Assembly: GCA_017454745.1 (NCBI GenBank)
Contig: JAFTCL010000032.1
Span: 62,001 to 126,000 of the forward strand
From: Kiritimatiellia bacterium
GTDB lineage: Bacteria; Verrucomicrobiota; Kiritimatiellia; RFP12; UBA1067
DNA length: 64,000 nucleotides
Direction: 5' to 3'
Shown here: one piece after another, positions 1 through 9,608 of the stretch
Layout: each line of letters opens with the position of its first letter
Numbering within the stretch: position 1 is the first letter of the stretch
Translations under genes and position numbers: made by a program
The notes under the pieces: generated by a model
Seen by the model: only the letters and a program-made list of their open reading frames with translations
The model's database searches: none
What the model was told of the DNA's origin: nothing

Positions 1-247
1 CGCCGCCGAACTGCTTGATCCGCCGGAAAATCTTTTCAACGTTGCACGGGTTCTCGCCCAGTATCCGGCTCTTCAGCATTGCGGCGTAGGTGCGGCTTGA
101 TGCGTCGCGCACTTCGCCGTATCCGACCAGCCCTTGGTTGGTGTATAGTTTCAAAAGAGTACAGCGTTTTGGCGCCCCGTCGATGTCGGCGAAGCGCATG
201 TCTGTAATCTTCAGCGAAGAGGGATTGACACTATTGATGTTTGCCAT
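1..247 (-). CDS. Enolase-superfamily (mandelate racemase/muconate lactonizing type) protein, 5' part only
   Basis: The first 82 codons are in the window; the rest lies beyond base 1. The start is ATG at 247. Residues about 13-80 match the N-terminal capping domain of the mandelate racemase/muconate cycloisomerase group: a KITDMRF strand, a LLKLYTNQGLVGYGEV strand pair, then a helix with DASSRTYAAML. In the family this lid sits over a barrel that abstracts a proton alpha to a carboxylate of sugar acids or amino acids. Barrel residues are not visible, so the substrate cannot be given. The gene has its own upstream promoter at 322-350 and is divergent from nothing nearby. It could also be a dipeptide epimerase or sugar dehydratase. 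Confidence 0.75.
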   Translation of the reverse strand, partial: MANINSVNPSSLKITDMRFADIDGAPKRCTLLKLYTNQGLVGYGEVRDASSRTYAAMLKSRILGENPCNVEKIFRRIKQFGG

Positions 248-321
248 GTTCCACACAGTCCTTGCCTGATGTTTTGCACCGCTCAAACGGGCATACCACC
301 CACATTAAAAAACATAGGGTC

Positions 322-350
322 ATTCTATCAAAACCGTCAGAATCATGCAA
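322..350 (-). promoter_or_regulatory. Promoter of the enolase-superfamily gene
   Basis: Read on the minus strand, TTGCAT (345-350) lies 17 bp from TAGAAT (322-327). The 5' leader would be about 70 nt. The -35 box shares the TTGC form seen at several other starts in this window. Confidence 0.5.
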
Positions 351-502
351 GGAGCAAATATGCGATCCTAATCTTTAGGGGGTGATGGCCGAGTGGGACT
401 CCCATCTGCAAAATCTGCGCAGCGCCGGGGATTTGCGCACTTTGCCGGCGCGTCTTTGGCCCTTATCGGTCTGGCCTCGCCTTGATCATACAGACATACT
501 GC

Positions 503-1003
503 CTACTTGTTGCCATCGTGCGTGACGTGCATCTTGTAGCTGCCGGGCTTCTCGATCATCAGCGGCTGGTTGCCGTCGAGGTCGTATTGGGGATTGTAGC
601 CGCAAATATCGCAAAGGTCGCAAAGATTGGAGGTCGATGTGTACTGGATTAGGCCGTTTGCGGCATATTCGCGCTCTGCGCCTAGGTCGAGCGACGAAAG
701 CCGGTTGCCGATGTCGTCGTAGGCGTACGCATACTCCGTGATCTCTGCGCTCTCTGCTCTTCTGCGTGAGTAGATTAATTCGTTCCGGTCGTTGTAGCCG
801 TAGGCGTCCGTACGGGTCTCGCTCATCACAGTACCCGAGCGGGCGATCTCAGTCCGGCGCCCGAGCGCGTCGTTCGCGTAGTCGTACTGCGAGATCGTAT
901 CGCCGCCGAAGTCGCCCCTCACCTGCGCGAGGAGGTCGCGGTTACCGTCGTAGGCGTATGTGGCGAAAAGCTGTCCAGTCCATTTTTTCAACATTCTGGC
1001 CAT
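503..1003 (-). pseudogene. RHS/YD-repeat fragment (166 residues)
   Basis: The protein is made of YD-repeat units such as YAYDGNRD, YDYANDALGRR, YAYDDIGNRL and YDLDGNQ. Those units build the beta-cage of RHS proteins, which are normally over 1000 residues and end in a core domain plus a variable toxin tail. This one has no signal peptide and no core domain, and it stops just after a HVTHDGNK segment where an intact protein would run on. A 9-bp tandem repeat near 605-630 adds the Cys-rich stretch NLCDLCDICG. It still has a Shine-Dalgarno-like AAAGGA before its ATG and a promoter at 1087-1115, so it may be expressed. It is best read as a recombined remnant. Confidence 0.7.
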
Positions 1004-1067
1004 TGTGTGTGTTCCTTTCGTCTTTGCGAAGCGATGTTGTTTAAGTGTGTTTTTCGCACCGAAAAAC

Positions 1068-1115
1068 TTTCCCGTCTACGGGAAACAATTTAGCATATTT
1101 CGATTTGGTGTGCAA
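1068..1115 (-). promoter_or_regulatory. Promoter and start-site palindrome before the RHS fragment
   Basis: On the minus strand TTGCAC (1110-1115) is 17 bp from TAAATT (1087-1092). Just downstream, where transcription would begin, is an 8-bp perfect hairpin with a 2-nt loop at 1068-1085 (TTTCCCGT / ACGGGAAA). It could be a 5'-end stabilising hairpin or an operator. Confidence 0.45.
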
Positions 1116-1185
1116 GGATGAATTTTGACGAACTGGGAGTCGATGGCCGTTGGCAATATTATGGGCTTGATCGCCGGGTGTTTAC

Positions 1186-1920
1186 TCAACGTTCGGCCAG
1201 ATAACAGGCGCAGGATCCGAAAGTGTAATAGCGGGTTTGCGGGTCGCGAAAACCGGCGGCGGTCAGGATTTGTTCCATTTCCACGCCTTGCGGGACTTCG
1301 GCCACGGAATGCTGGAGATAGCGGTATTCGGCCGGAAGTCCGGCGATTAACCGCCCGGCCAAGGGTATGCCGCGCCGGAGGTACAACCCGTGCAGTTGCC
1401 GCACCGGGAAACGGCAGGGGCGCGCCAGTTCCAGCACCAGCACGACTCCGCCCGGACGCAACAACCCATGGGTCGCTTTTAGGCCTTGTTGCAGCGACTC
1501 GAAATTCCTTACCCCGAAAGCGATGGTGGCGGCATCGAATTTTTCTTGGAACGCCGGGGGGTGGAGAATGTCCCCCGCCATTAGTTTTATCCGGTTTTCC
1601 AGTCCGCGCCCGCGGACCTTTCCCTCCGCCACCGACAACATTTCGGTCGAAAGGTCTAATCCGGTGATTCTCGCGTCGGGAAGCATCTCCGCCGCCAACA
1701 GCGCAAAGTCGCCGGTGCCGGTGGCGACATCCAGAATCGTTCGCGGCTGGCGTTCCGCCAGCCATCGAAGGGCCTGCCGCCGCCAATTTATGTCCACGCC
1801 GAATGACATGATCCGGTTCATCCGGTCGTAGCGTCCCGCGATGGCGTCGAAAGCGTTCCGGATTTGTTCGGTCTTGGAGTCGGGCGACTCGGGATAAGGT
1901 TTTATGTCTTCTACGCTCAT
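1186..1920 (-). CDS. ubiE: Quinone-biosynthesis C-methyltransferase UbiE/MenG
   Basis: This 244-residue SAM-dependent methyltransferase methylates the demethylmenaquinone or ubiquinone ring at the membrane. Visible marks are the family opening around residues 20-45 (FDAIAGRYDRMNRIMSFGVD, then WRR), the SAM-binding loop LDVATGTGDFA near residue 67, an acidic LDLSTEML strand, and FGVRNF near residue 145. The start ATG at 1920 overlaps the rdgB stop in an ATGA junction; the frame is open further upstream, but only this start gives the family N-terminus. It is the last gene of the ispD-to-ubiE operon. The C-terminus (YYTFGSCACYLAER) is close to normal. Which quinone it serves cannot be told; an anaerobe would favour menaquinone. 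Confidence 0.9.
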   Translation of the reverse strand: MSVEDIKPYPESPDSKTEQIRNAFDAIAGRYDRMNRIMSFGVDINWRRQALRWLAERQPRTILDVATGTGDFALLAAEMLPDARITGLDLSTEMLSVAEGKVRGRGLENRIKLMAGDILHPPAFQEKFDAATIAFGVRNFESLQQGLKATHGLLRPGGVVLVLELARPCRFPVRQLHGLYLRRGIPLAGRLIAGLPAEYRYLQHSVAEVPQGVEMEQILTAAGFRDPQTRYYTFGSCACYLAER

Positions 1921-2516
1921 TTTTCCAACCCCAGCAGTTCCGACCATTCGGCCTCGGCGCGTTTGAGCGCGTTGGCACGGTGCGAGATCCGGTTCTTGGT
2001 CTCCGGGCCGAGTTCGGCGAAGGTTTTGTCGTAACCGTCCGGCACGAAGAGCGGATCGTAGCCGAAACCCGCCGCGCCGCGCGGGGCGGCGATGATGCTG
2101 CCGGCGCAGCTGCCGTCCACCGTCCACTCCCGCCCGTCGGGGGCGCAGAGCGCGATCGCGCAGCGGAAACGCGCGGAACGGTCGGACACCCCGTCCAGTT
2201 CCCGGAGCAGTTTCCGGTTGTTTTCGGCGCTTACGCACTCCGGGCCGGCATAGCGGGCGGAATGGACTCCGGGGGCGTTGTCAAGCGCTGCCACCTCCAG
2301 CCCGGAGTCGTCGGCAAGCGTCCACAACCCGGAGGCCTGGCACAACGTGCGGGCTTTTTTGAGCGCGTTGCCCTCGAAAGTGTCGGCATCCTCGTCGATG
2401 TCCTGCGGCAGCCCCGGCACTTCGGCTGCGCTGATCAGTTCCAGCCTCGGCGACTGGAAAATCTGGCGGATTTCGGTGACTTTGTGCTGGTTGTGGGTGG
2501 CGATTAAAAGTTTCAT
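1917..2516 (-). CDS. rdgB: dITP/XTP pyrophosphatase (RdgB/HAM1)
   Basis: This 199-residue enzyme hydrolyses ITP, dITP and XTP to the monophosphates and so keeps deaminated purines out of nucleic acids. It starts with the family signature KLLIATHNQHKVTEI, has DTFEGNALKKA near residue 60, DDSGLEV near 80, GYDPLFVPDGYDKTFAEL near 160 and a SHRANAL segment near 180. ATG 2516 is preceded by AAAGGA (about 8 nt upstream); an ATG further up has no such support. It overlaps ubiE by 4 bases and follows the exonuclease gene by 16 bases. Length is typical. Confidence 0.95.
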   Translation of the reverse strand: MKLLIATHNQHKVTEIRQIFQSPRLELISAAEVPGLPQDIDEDADTFEGNALKKARTLCQASGLWTLADDSGLEVAALDNAPGVHSARYAGPECVSAENNRKLLRELDGVSDRSARFRCAIALCAPDGREWTVDGSCAGSIIAAPRGAAGFGYDPLFVPDGYDKTFAELGPETKNRISHRANALKRAEAEWSELLGLEK

Positions 2517-2532
2517 GGCGAATCCTTTCCGG

Positions 2533-3120
2533 TTATGCAATGACGGCACGCAGCGGAAGCTGTTCCCAGCCTGGTTGGGAGAGCAGCCATTCCAACAGCA
2601 CCGCGCACGCGAATGCGTCGTAAAGCGCGTCGTGCGGGGCGCGGGGACAAAGCTCGTTCAGCCGGGACTGGAGGTTCAAGGCGGTGACAACGTCATTCAG
2701 GGCTTTGCTGGGCAATCCGGGGCAAACGCCCCGGATCAGCGTCAAGGTGTCGATCCACGGCCCGAATTGGTGCAGCGGCGCGGATTTGGTGAGCATGGTG
2801 CGTTCGGTGCCGATATTGTGGGCGACGATCGGCACCCCGACGCATCTCGGCTCCAGCTCCGGCCAAAGTTCGGCCATGGTGGGCGATTGCGCCAGCGTAT
2901 CGCGGATCTGCGCGTGGCGGCCGGGGGCGCGGCGGTTGAACGGCCGGTCGGGCGCGATCCGGAGCCACGATTCGAAGGCGCTTTCTGGTACGACCCGCCC
3001 GTTGGTTATGGCGACCATACCGACCTGCCAAGGTTCCACCGGGAAACCCGGCACCGTGCCGGTGGTCTCAAAATCCATTGCGCAAAGCGACAGTTCCCTT
3101 ACCGGCGTGGAGAGGTTCAT
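2533..3120 (-). CDS. DnaQ-like 3'-5' exonuclease
   Basis: This 195-residue protein carries the DEDDh exonuclease motifs: DFETTG near residue 16 (Exo I), [13 protein letters not shown] near 100 (Exo II), and HDALYDAFA near 165 (Exo III with the catalytic His). It lacks polymerase, helicase or GIY-YIG domains, so it resembles stand-alone proofreading-type nucleases. Its start overlaps the ruvB stop by 4 bases, so the two are probably translationally coupled. The neighbours RuvB and RdgB suggest a role in DNA repair or nucleotide clean-up, but the substrate is not shown by the sequence. Confidence 0.8.
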   Translation of the reverse strand: MNLSTPVRELSLCAMDFETTGTVPGFPVEPWQVGMVAITNGRVVPESAFESWLRIAPDRPFNRRAPGRHAQIRDTLAQSPTMAELWPELEPRCVGVPIVAHNIGTERTMLTKSAPLHQFGPWIDTLTLIRGVCPGLPSKALNDVVTALNLQSRLNELCPRAPHDALYDAFACAVLLEWLLSQPGWEQLPLRAVIA

Positions 3121-4139
3121 AGAAAAGTCATCTGCTGGTCTTGCGGTTTGAGCGGTTCAAGACCAAAACGCCGGTAGCACAGCGGGGTCGCGACGCGGCC
3201 CTTCGGGGTTCTTTCCAGATAACCTTCCTGGATCAGGAACGGTTCGTACACCTCTTCCAGCGTGTCGGGTTCCTCGCTCACCGAGACGGCAAGCGTATTC
3301 AGCCCCACCGGCCCGCCGTTGAATTTCTGGATGATGGTGTCGAGAATTCGGATGTCCATTTCGTCCAGTCCGCGCGGGTCGATCTCCAGCAGCGACAGCG
3401 CCTGATCGGCGACTTCCCGTGAAATGTGGTTGCCGGCGCGGACTTGGGCGTAGTCGCGCACCCGCCGGAGCAGGTTGTTGGCGATACGCGGGGTGCCGCG
3501 GGCGCGGGAAGCGATTTCCGTTGCCCCGCTTTCATCAATGCCGACTTCGAGCTTGGCGGCGGAGTTGGTGACGATTGCGGCTAGGTCGGCGGTGGAGTAG
3601 TAGTCCAGACGGTTGATCAGCCCGAACCGCGAACGGAGCGGGGAGGAGATCAAGCCGCTCCGGGTGGTGGCCCCGACGAGCGTAAAGCGCGGCAACTCCA
3701 GCCGGACCGAGCGGGCGTTGGGGCCTTGGTCGATCATGATGTCGATCACGAAATCCTCCATCGCGGAGTATAGGTACTCTTCAACGGTCCGCTGCATCCG
3801 GTGGATTTCATCGATAAACACAATGTCGCCGGGATCAAGCGAGGTGAGCAAACCCGCCAAGTCGCCGGGCTTGTCGATCACCGGCCCGGAGGTGGTCTTC
3901 ACATGCACCCCCATCGCCTCGCCGAGGATAAACGCCAGCGTGGTCTTGCCCAGACCGGGCGGGCCGAAGAGCAGCACGTGGTCAAGCGCCTCTTTGCGCT
4001 GGAGGGCCGCCTCCACCGCCAGCATGAGCCGGTCGCGGATTTTCTGCTGCCCCACGAAATCGGAAAATTTTGTGGGCCGCAACCGGTTGTCGAAAGAGGC
4101 GTTCCGTTGGTTAAGTTGTTCAGAAGGGCGCGTTTCCAT
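3117..4139 (-). CDS. ruvB: Holliday junction branch-migration helicase RuvB
   Basis: This 340-residue AAA+ motor drives branch migration of Holliday junctions with RuvA. Seen are the N-terminal [12 protein letters not shown] segment, Walker [10 protein letters not shown] near residue 60, Walker B FIDEIHR near 110, sensor GATTRSGL near 160, the arginine-finger helix PLRSRFG, and the C-terminal winged helix ([15 protein letters not shown] to the end). The length is typical. RuvA and RuvC are not in the window. It sits 8 bases after the waaA fusion gene and overlaps the exonuclease gene. Confidence 0.97.
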   Translation of the reverse strand: METRPSEQLNQRNASFDNRLRPTKFSDFVGQQKIRDRLMLAVEAALQRKEALDHVLLFGPPGLGKTTLAFILGEAMGVHVKTTSGPVIDKPGDLAGLLTSLDPGDIVFIDEIHRMQRTVEEYLYSAMEDFVIDIMIDQGPNARSVRLELPRFTLVGATTRSGLISSPLRSRFGLINRLDYYSTADLAAIVTNSAAKLEVGIDESGATEIASRARGTPRIANNLLRRVRDYAQVRAGNHISREVADQALSLLEIDPRGLDEMDIRILDTIIQKFNGGPVGLNTLAVSVSEEPDTLEEVYEPFLIQEGYLERTPKGRVATPLCYRRFGLEPLKPQDQQMTFL

Positions 4140-4147
4140 GGTAAGAC

Positions 4148-7100
4148 CTATTGCCTTGAGAGTCCTTCTTCCTTAAGCTTGCGCCGAAGCCCCATGCCTT
4201 CGGTCACCCGTCCGGCGTCCATGTACAGGTCGGCCAGCCCGAAGGCGTACTCCGGCATTTTCCAGCGGGTGATTTCGCAGGCCTTTTCGGCCAGTTTTAT
4301 GGCGCGCGGGAAATCCTTTTTGGCGCGGGAACGGCTGGAAAGGTTGACCGCGAACCGGTAAAGCGCTTCTGGGTTGTCGGGTTCAATCCTGAGGATTTCC
4401 TCGTACTGGATGTCGGCTGCCGCGTGCTTGCCCTGAAGGGCCTCGATTTGGGCCAGTTCCAGCCGGTATTCGGGCTGGTTGGGCTGGGCGTTAACGGCCC
4501 GCACGAAGGAGTTTTCCGCGTTTTCGTAATGTTGCAGGGCGCGTTCGCAGTAGCCCTTGCCGTAGTGGGCCAGTGCCATGTTGTCGTCGATTTTCAGCAG
4601 GTTGTCGTAACACTGGATTGCGCCCTGGAAATCGCTCAGCCCCAACCGCCGCCGCGCCTCCAGTTCCAGCGAACCGATGAACCGAACGATAAAGATATCC
4701 CGAGGATTGATGCGGTGGACATCGGCCGCCACCGACAGGGCGTCGAACTGACCGGTCCGCCGCATTGACCGGTTTTCGCCCTCGTTTTTTCCGTCGGCTT
4801 TCTTGCCGTCTTTTTCCGGCACCGGATCCTGCTCTTCCATTTTCTTCATTTCCGCCAGTGCCAGTACCGAAAGCGATCGGGTCCGCATATACTCGTGGGT
4901 ACGTTTGCATACCGCAAGAAACACCGACTCGTCCATGCCGTCGCGGTCAAGCCAGTAGGTGCTGCTTTGGCGGCACTCCTCCACCAGCGAGGGCTGGAAG
5001 AGATCGTCACAGTCGCCGAGGATGCGCTGGGGCAGTTTCAAGGTGCTGCGCCAGGCGGTTTCCACGGAATTCCGGTCGAGCCAACGTCCCAGGGAGGTGC
5101 CGTCGCAAACGAAGGAAGCGAAAAACTCGGGAAGCGACTGGATTCCGGCGCGGGCCAGGTCGCGGGCGACGGCTTTGCGGTCGAACAGTTCAAACGCGGC
5201 CTCGGCCGAAGCGGTCAACCCGCCGCGATAACCGCCCTCATCTTCGCCGGACGGTTTTTGAAGCCCGCCCAGAAACACCCAGTCGTATTGTCCCATGCAC
5301 CAGTAGAGTGAAGACTCGAAAGCCGACCCAAACGCGCGGGCAATGGCGGCGAAGCGGTGGGTGGAGAGGGCGCGGGTGTCCAAATGCAACGCCACCACGC
5401 CGTTGGTGTTCAGCATTTCGGCGGCGGACCGGAAAGCCGCTGCGGTGTAGTCTTTTGCCGTGCCGCGCATCCACGGCGGTTCGGGGGCGAGATATACGAT
5501 GTCGAAGGACCAAGCCAGTTGGTACGGCCTGGGAAGTTTTGACGGCACGGGATCGGTGTTGGTGGCACGGGCGTCAGCGGCCATGGTTAACGCCAGACAC
5601 CGCTGGTCGGCCTCCGCCACGGCCAGCTTTTCAACCCCGGCGCGGTGGAAGAACGGCAGATACAGCCCGGCGTCGTTGCCGATGAAGGCGGCGGTTTTGG
5701 CATCGGGACGGAACACCAGCGGCAGATAGGCGCTGAGGGTTCTGGCGGTGTGGTAGCGGTTTCCGAAAATCATCGGCCGCCCGTCGATGGTGAACACGAA
5801 ACCGTAGTCCGGGTCGGTGAAGGTGTCCATTGTGTGGTGGGCGGTACACAGTTCGGTCTCCGGCTTACCCTTGGCGAATCCGGTGTCGCGATAAATCAAA
5901 CGGCAGGTGGCGCCGTCGCACGGCGAGGGGTGGCGGACTTCGCGGGTGAACGCGATACGGCACATCACCGCGCCCGAAACCACGCACAGCGTCATGACTA
6001 TCCAATGCCTAACTCGCAGGTTCCCTCGGCGGGCTCTGGCGGTGAGGGCCGAAGCGGTGGCCAACACCGCGAACGCGGCGACGAACAGGCGGGACAGCCG
6101 GTCGATTCCGAACAGCGGCAATAGATGCGCCCCGCCGGCCAGCCAACCCAGCCACAGCGGCAACAGTCCGGTAAGCAGGAAGAAGGTCGCCGAGCCTCTC
6201 CGGCGCAACCGGGTTCCGGAAAGGCAAGAGTTTTCGGTCATCACCGCGATGCAGCCGGCGATGAACGCTGGGGCGGTAAAAAGTGCCAGCGCGGTGTTGA
6301 AATTCAACGCCACCACGGTAAACGAGGTGCGGGTGCCGTCTACCAGCAGCCGTTGCCAAAGGTATGCCAGCCGGTCGATGCGGCAAAGCGCGATTAGGGC
6401 GGTTACGGCGGCGAGGGTCAGCGGGATGGGCAGGAATCGCGAGGGGCGGCGGAGCTGGCCGAACAGCCACTCGAAAATCGTAACCCCCAGAATGAAAGCC
6501 GCCGCCATTAGCGCCGCGCCGGTCAGGGAGTTGATAACGGTTCGTCCCGCCAACCCGTCAAACACCCGCAGCCAGGTGGAGCAGAACGCTCCCAGAAAGA
6601 TATTGGCGGCAAACGCCCAGAATGTCCACCAGCCGCGGAATGCGCCGTCGTTGTCCGGGGCGGACAACCGGTCGGGTTTGCGGCGCAACGAGGTGGCAAG
6701 CTGGGCCGCGCACCGGGCGGCGCAGCCCCGGCGGCGTTCGACGGCGGCGGACGCGCGGTCGCCGAGTCCCTTACGGGCCTGGGGATCGCCCAACAGCCGG
6801 TCCAGCTCCCGTTCCAGCGTCTCGGCATCCGGCACCTGGATGATGGCGTCAGACGCCAGCAGGTCGGACATCACCGGACGGAAGTTCTCGGTGTTGGGCC
6901 CGATCAGCGTGGGCACGCCGTAAAGGCAGGGTTCGATCATGTTTTGCCCGCCGTGTTCGCAGAGCGATTTGCCCACGAACGCGATATCCGCGCAGGAGTA
7001 CAGCCCCGTCAGTTCGCCCGTGGTGTCGGCCAGCAGTACCGGCGGTTCCGCGCCGGCGTTGGCCGGGGTGGCGGTTTCGCCGGTTGTCCGGCTTTTGCGG

Positions 7101-7999
7101 AGGCACGGCAGCTTCGCCGCCAGAATGTTCGCCTCCACGGCATCGGCCTTCTCGAAGTGGCGCGGGGCGATGGCCAGCCGCAATCCGGGGTGTTTGGCCG
7201 CCAGCCGACGGTACGCCGCGATGAGTATGGAGTCTTCCCCGGGCCAGGTCGATCCGCCGAGCAGCAGCGTTGAGCCGTTGGCGAGAAATCCGTGCCGTTC
7301 CAGAAAACCGCGGACCGCAGCCTCGGTTTCGGGGTTGCGGTTGGCGACGTCGAACTTAAAGCTGCCGGTGATCTGTATGGAATCCGGGTCGGCTCCGGCG
7401 TCGATTAGCCGGTCGGCGTCCAGCTGGGACTGCGCGAAGATGGTTTGGAAGCAGCGCAGCACGGGCTTGAACCAGAACCGCAGCGCCGCGTAGCGCGGGG
7501 CGGAGCGGTCGGAAATCCGGGCGTTGATGAGATACACCGGGATTTGCCGCTGTTGGCAGGACCGGATCAGGTTCGGCCAGATTTCCGATTCGGTGAGGAT
7601 CAGCGCGCGGGGGCGGATTGCCTGCAACGCCCGTTTGACGCAGGGCAGGAAATCAACGGGATGGTAGATCAGCACGTCGTTGCTTGAGACCTGGCGCTGG
7701 GCCTCGGTCCAACCGGTGGACGAGGTGGTGGAGAGCACGAAACGGATGCCTGGACACTCCTGGCGGAGCGCCCGCATCATTTGCCCAGCAACGTAAACCT
7801 CGCCGACGCTCACCGCGTGAATCCACACCGCGTTGCCGTTTAGGGCGCGGAAAGCGTTACGTATGTCGAGCGGGTAGTGTCCGAGCCGGTCACCGAAACG
7901 GTTGCGGTACCCGCCGCGCCGCCGCATCCGGAGCAAGAAACTCGGCAGCATCAGCAGGTACCCGATGGTGAAGAAAAGATTGTAGAACCACCAGCGCAT
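4148..7999 (-). CDS. waaA: Kdo transferase WaaA fused to a membrane spermidine-synthase-like domain and TPRs
   Basis: One open frame of 1283 residues. Residues 1-430 are a full Kdo transferase, which adds Kdo from CMP-Kdo to lipid A precursor at the inner membrane: N-terminal membrane anchor, HAVSVGEV with catalytic Glu67, LTESEIWPN near 137, GGSTWPGED near 249, and GGQNMIEP near 350. Residues about 455-680 form about seven membrane segments. Residues about 700-910 resemble spermidine synthases in a worn form ([12 protein letters not shown] for the nucleotide loop, then AEAD, then [11 protein letters not shown]). After a charged linker (about 1050-1080), residues 1100-1283 are TPR repeats. 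Normal WaaA stops near 425 residues. No stop or frameshift separates the parts. The gene is in the ispD operon. Confidence 0.85.
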   Translation of the reverse strand: MRWWFYNLFFTIGYLLMLPSFLLRMRRRGGYRNRFGDRLGHYPLDIRNAFRALNGNAVWIHAVSVGEVYVAGQMMRALRQECPGIRFVLSTTSSTGWTEAQRQVSSNDVLIYHPVDFLPCVKRALQAIRPRALILTESEIWPNLIRSCQQRQIPVYLINARISDRSAPRYAALRFWFKPVLRCFQTIFAQSQLDADRLIDAGADPDSIQITGSFKFDVANRNPETEAAVRGFLERHGFLANGSTLLLGGSTWPGEDSILIAAYRRLAAKHPGLRLAIAPRHFEKADAVEANILAAKLPCLRKSRTTGETATPANAGAEPPVLLADTTGELTGLYSCADIAFVGKSLCEHGGQNMIEPCLYGVPTLIGPNTENFRPVMSDLLASDAIIQVPDAETLERELDRLLGDPQARKGLGDRASAAVERRRGCAARCAAQLATSLRRKPDRLSAPDNDGAFRGWWTFWAFAANIFLGAFCSTWLRVFDGLAGRTVINSLTGAALMAAAFILGVTIFEWLFGQLRRPSRFLPIPLTLAAVTALIALCRIDRLAYLWQRLLVDGTRTSFTVVALNFNTALALFTAPAFIAGCIAVMTENSCLSGTRLRRRGSATFFLLTGLLPLWLGWLAGGAHLLPLFGIDRLSRLFVAAFAVLATASALTARARRGNLRVRHWIVMTLCVVSGAVMCRIAFTREVRHPSPCDGATCRLIYRDTGFAKGKPETELCTAHHTMDTFTDPDYGFVFTIDGRPMIFGNRYHTARTLSAYLPLVFRPDAKTAAFIGNDAGLYLPFFHRAGVEKLAVAEADQRCLALTMAADARATNTDPVPSKLPRPYQLAWSFDIVYLAPEPPWMRGTAKDYTAAAFRSAAEMLNTNGVVALHLDTRALSTHRFAAIARAFGSAFESSLYWCMGQYDWVFLGGLQKPSGEDEGGYRGGLTASAEAAFELFDRKAVARDLARAGIQSLPEFFASFVCDGTSLGRWLDRNSVETAWRSTLKLPQRILGDCDDLFQPSLVEECRQSSTYWLDRDGMDESVFLAVCKRTHEYMRTRSLSVLALAEMKKMEEQDPVPEKDGKKADGKNEGENRSMRRTGQFDALSVAADVHRINPRDIFIVRFIGSLELEARRRLGLSDFQGAIQCYDNLLKIDDNMALAHYGKGYCERALQHYENAENSFVRAVNAQPNQPEYRLELAQIEALQGKHAAADIQYEEILRIEPDNPEALYRFAVNLSSRSRAKKDFPRAIKLAEKACEITRWKMPEYAFGLADLYMDAGRVTEGMGLRRKLKEEGLSRQ

Positions 8000-8023
8000 A
8001 GGTTGTCGTCCGGTTTGCGGCAG

Positions 8024-8752
8024 TTAACGTCCTTGTGCCAGTCTGGTGGCCAGTCGTTCTGGCAACCCGGCCCGGCGGTTCCGGTCCATCGCGGTTTCGA
8101 TGTCGTACGGCACTCGGAAGAACTCGATTTCGCGGGTTTTCGCGGTGTACACGACGTACGCGGCGCGTGAATCGCCGTCGCGGGGCTGGCCTACGCTGCC
8201 GACGTTTACGAACAGCTTTTCGCCAAACCCGGCCTTGATCTTGCACGGCTCGACGCGCATGATACCGTGCGACCGGCGGTAGATCATCGGCACGTGGGTA
8301 TGGCCGTGGAAACAGATCGGGGTGTTCTGGTAGCTGAAGTTCGATTCGGCGGCCAGCAGATCGAAAACGTATCCCCAGTGTTCGGGCATGTCCAAAGTGG
8401 CGTGTACCAAAGTCAGACCGCAGTGGAGCCGGAAGTAAGGCAGGTCGTGGAGCCATTTCCGGTCGTCCACCGAGAGCTGGCGGCGGGTCCAGTCGATAAC
8501 GCTGGCGGCGAGCGGCTGGAAATCGTCCAGACTTTCGTCGTACGAGCAGTAATGGTCATGGTTGCCGCGCACGGTGACGCAGCCGAGCTCCCGGATGCGC
8601 TTGATGCACTCCGAGGGTGCGGAGTTGTATCCCACCACATCACCGATGGAAATGAAATCGGTCACGCCTTGGTTCCGGGCATCTTCGATCACCGCTTCCA
8701 AAGCGTCAATATTGGCGTGGATGTCTCCCAAGACGGCAAATTTCCGGTCCAT
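8024..8752 (-). CDS. Calcineurin-like metallophosphoesterase
   Basis: This 242-residue protein has the whole two-metal phosphoesterase set: GDIHAN at residue 9, GDVVGY near 37, GNHDHY near 63, HATL near 115, and HGHTHVP near 148. It is close to the family of small cytosolic phosphodiesterases annotated as diadenosine tetraphosphatase-like or YfcE-like. The substrate cannot be deduced. It lies 36 bases after ispD and 24 before the waaA fusion, on the same strand, so it is cotranscribed with lipid and envelope genes. Confidence 0.85.
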   Translation of the reverse strand: MDRKFAVLGDIHANIDALEAVIEDARNQGVTDFISIGDVVGYNSAPSECIKRIRELGCVTVRGNHDHYCSYDESLDDFQPLAASVIDWTRRQLSVDDRKWLHDLPYFRLHCGLTLVHATLDMPEHWGYVFDLLAAESNFSYQNTPICFHGHTHVPMIYRRSHGIMRVEPCKIKAGFGEKLFVNVGSVGQPRDGDSRAAYVVYTAKTREIEFFRVPYDIETAMDRNRRAGLPERLATRLAQGR

Positions 8753-8788
8753 GCTCCGAATCCTTTCCGGCGCGGCTTCCGCAACGGG

Positions 8789-9469
8789 TTAAACCAGACT
8801 GATGAGGGCCGCCGCCACGGGCAGATCCTCCGGGGTGGTGATTTTTATGTTTGGGCGCAGCCACTCTACCAATTTGACCTGCTCACCGATCATCTCCACG
8901 GCGCTGGTGTCGTCGGTGACCACCTGTTTACGCGCTTCGACCTCTTTGTAGGCCCGGATCAGCATGGAAAGCGGAAACGCCTGCGGGGTTTGCACCGTCC
9001 AGAGTTTGGCGCGGTCTTCGGTACGCTCCACCATATTGGCCCGGCCTACGCTTTTCACGGTGTCCCAAATCGGGGCGGCGGCGGCGGACGCGCAGTTGCG
9101 CTTGCAGGCTTTGAGCACGGCGGCGATCAGTTCCGGGGTGACAAACGGGCGCGCGCCGTCGTGGATGACCACGGTGCGCGTGTCGGCATCAACGGCGGCC
9201 AGTCCCGCCCGGACCGAGTCCTGCCGACGGCTTCCGCCCGCCACCACGGCGTGGATTTTGGATATGCCGTACATTCTGCAAACGCTTTTCGCCGCCACCT
9301 GCTGGTCTTTGCGGACCACCAAAACAATCTGGTTGATTTCGGGGCATTGCTCAAACGCGCGCAACGACCATCCGATGACGGGCCTCTCCCCAAGGCTCGC
9401 GAATGCTTTGTCGATATTGGCGCCCATCCGCTCGCTCTTGCCGGCGGCGACAATAATTGCTGTGTTCAT
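8789..9469 (-). CDS. ispD: 2-C-methyl-D-erythritol 4-phosphate cytidylyltransferase
   Basis: IspD makes CDP-methylerythritol from MEP and CTP in the non-mevalonate isoprenoid pathway. The 226 residues begin with the nucleotide-binding AAGKSERMGANIDKAF, followed by VIHDGARPF near residue 107 and TVQTPQAFPL near 164; the late Thr-Asp-Asp (VTDDTSAVE) is also present. Length fits the family. It is the first gene of the operon that runs to ubiE, with a promoter at 9503-9531 and a GGAG Shine-Dalgarno before the ATG. IspA further along the window belongs to the same overall pathway. Confidence 0.95.
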   Translation of the reverse strand: MNTAIIVAAGKSERMGANIDKAFASLGERPVIGWSLRAFEQCPEINQIVLVVRKDQQVAAKSVCRMYGISKIHAVVAGGSRRQDSVRAGLAAVDADTRTVVIHDGARPFVTPELIAAVLKACKRNCASAAAAPIWDTVKSVGRANMVERTEDRAKLWTVQTPQAFPLSMLIRAYKEVEARKQVVTDDTSAVEMIGEQVKLVEWLRPNIKITTPEDLPVAAALISLV

Positions 9470-9502
9470 GGTAATTCTCCTACACTGAAATTGTCAGCGG
9501 TT

Positions 9503-9531
9503 ATGATAGCATGAAGTATGGGCAAGAGCAA
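9503..9531 (-). promoter_or_regulatory. Promoter of the ispD-ubiE operon
   Basis: Minus strand TTGCTC (9526-9531), 17-bp spacer, TATCAT (9503-9508). The leader is about 25-30 nt and includes TAGGAGAA just before the ispD start. Confidence 0.55.
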
Positions 9532-9608
9532 GTGTTTTCACGGCTAACGCCGCGAAAAAATTAGTTTTCCGCCCGTTTTTCCCGGTTAAGCCCCCCTTGC
9601 ACGCGGCA

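Noticed and set aside
376-460. tRNA-like stretch (GATGGCCGAGTGG, then a TGCAAAA loop)
   Set aside because: D-arm-like and anticodon-like words are present, but the acceptor, anticodon and T stems do not pair and there is no TTCGA loop.
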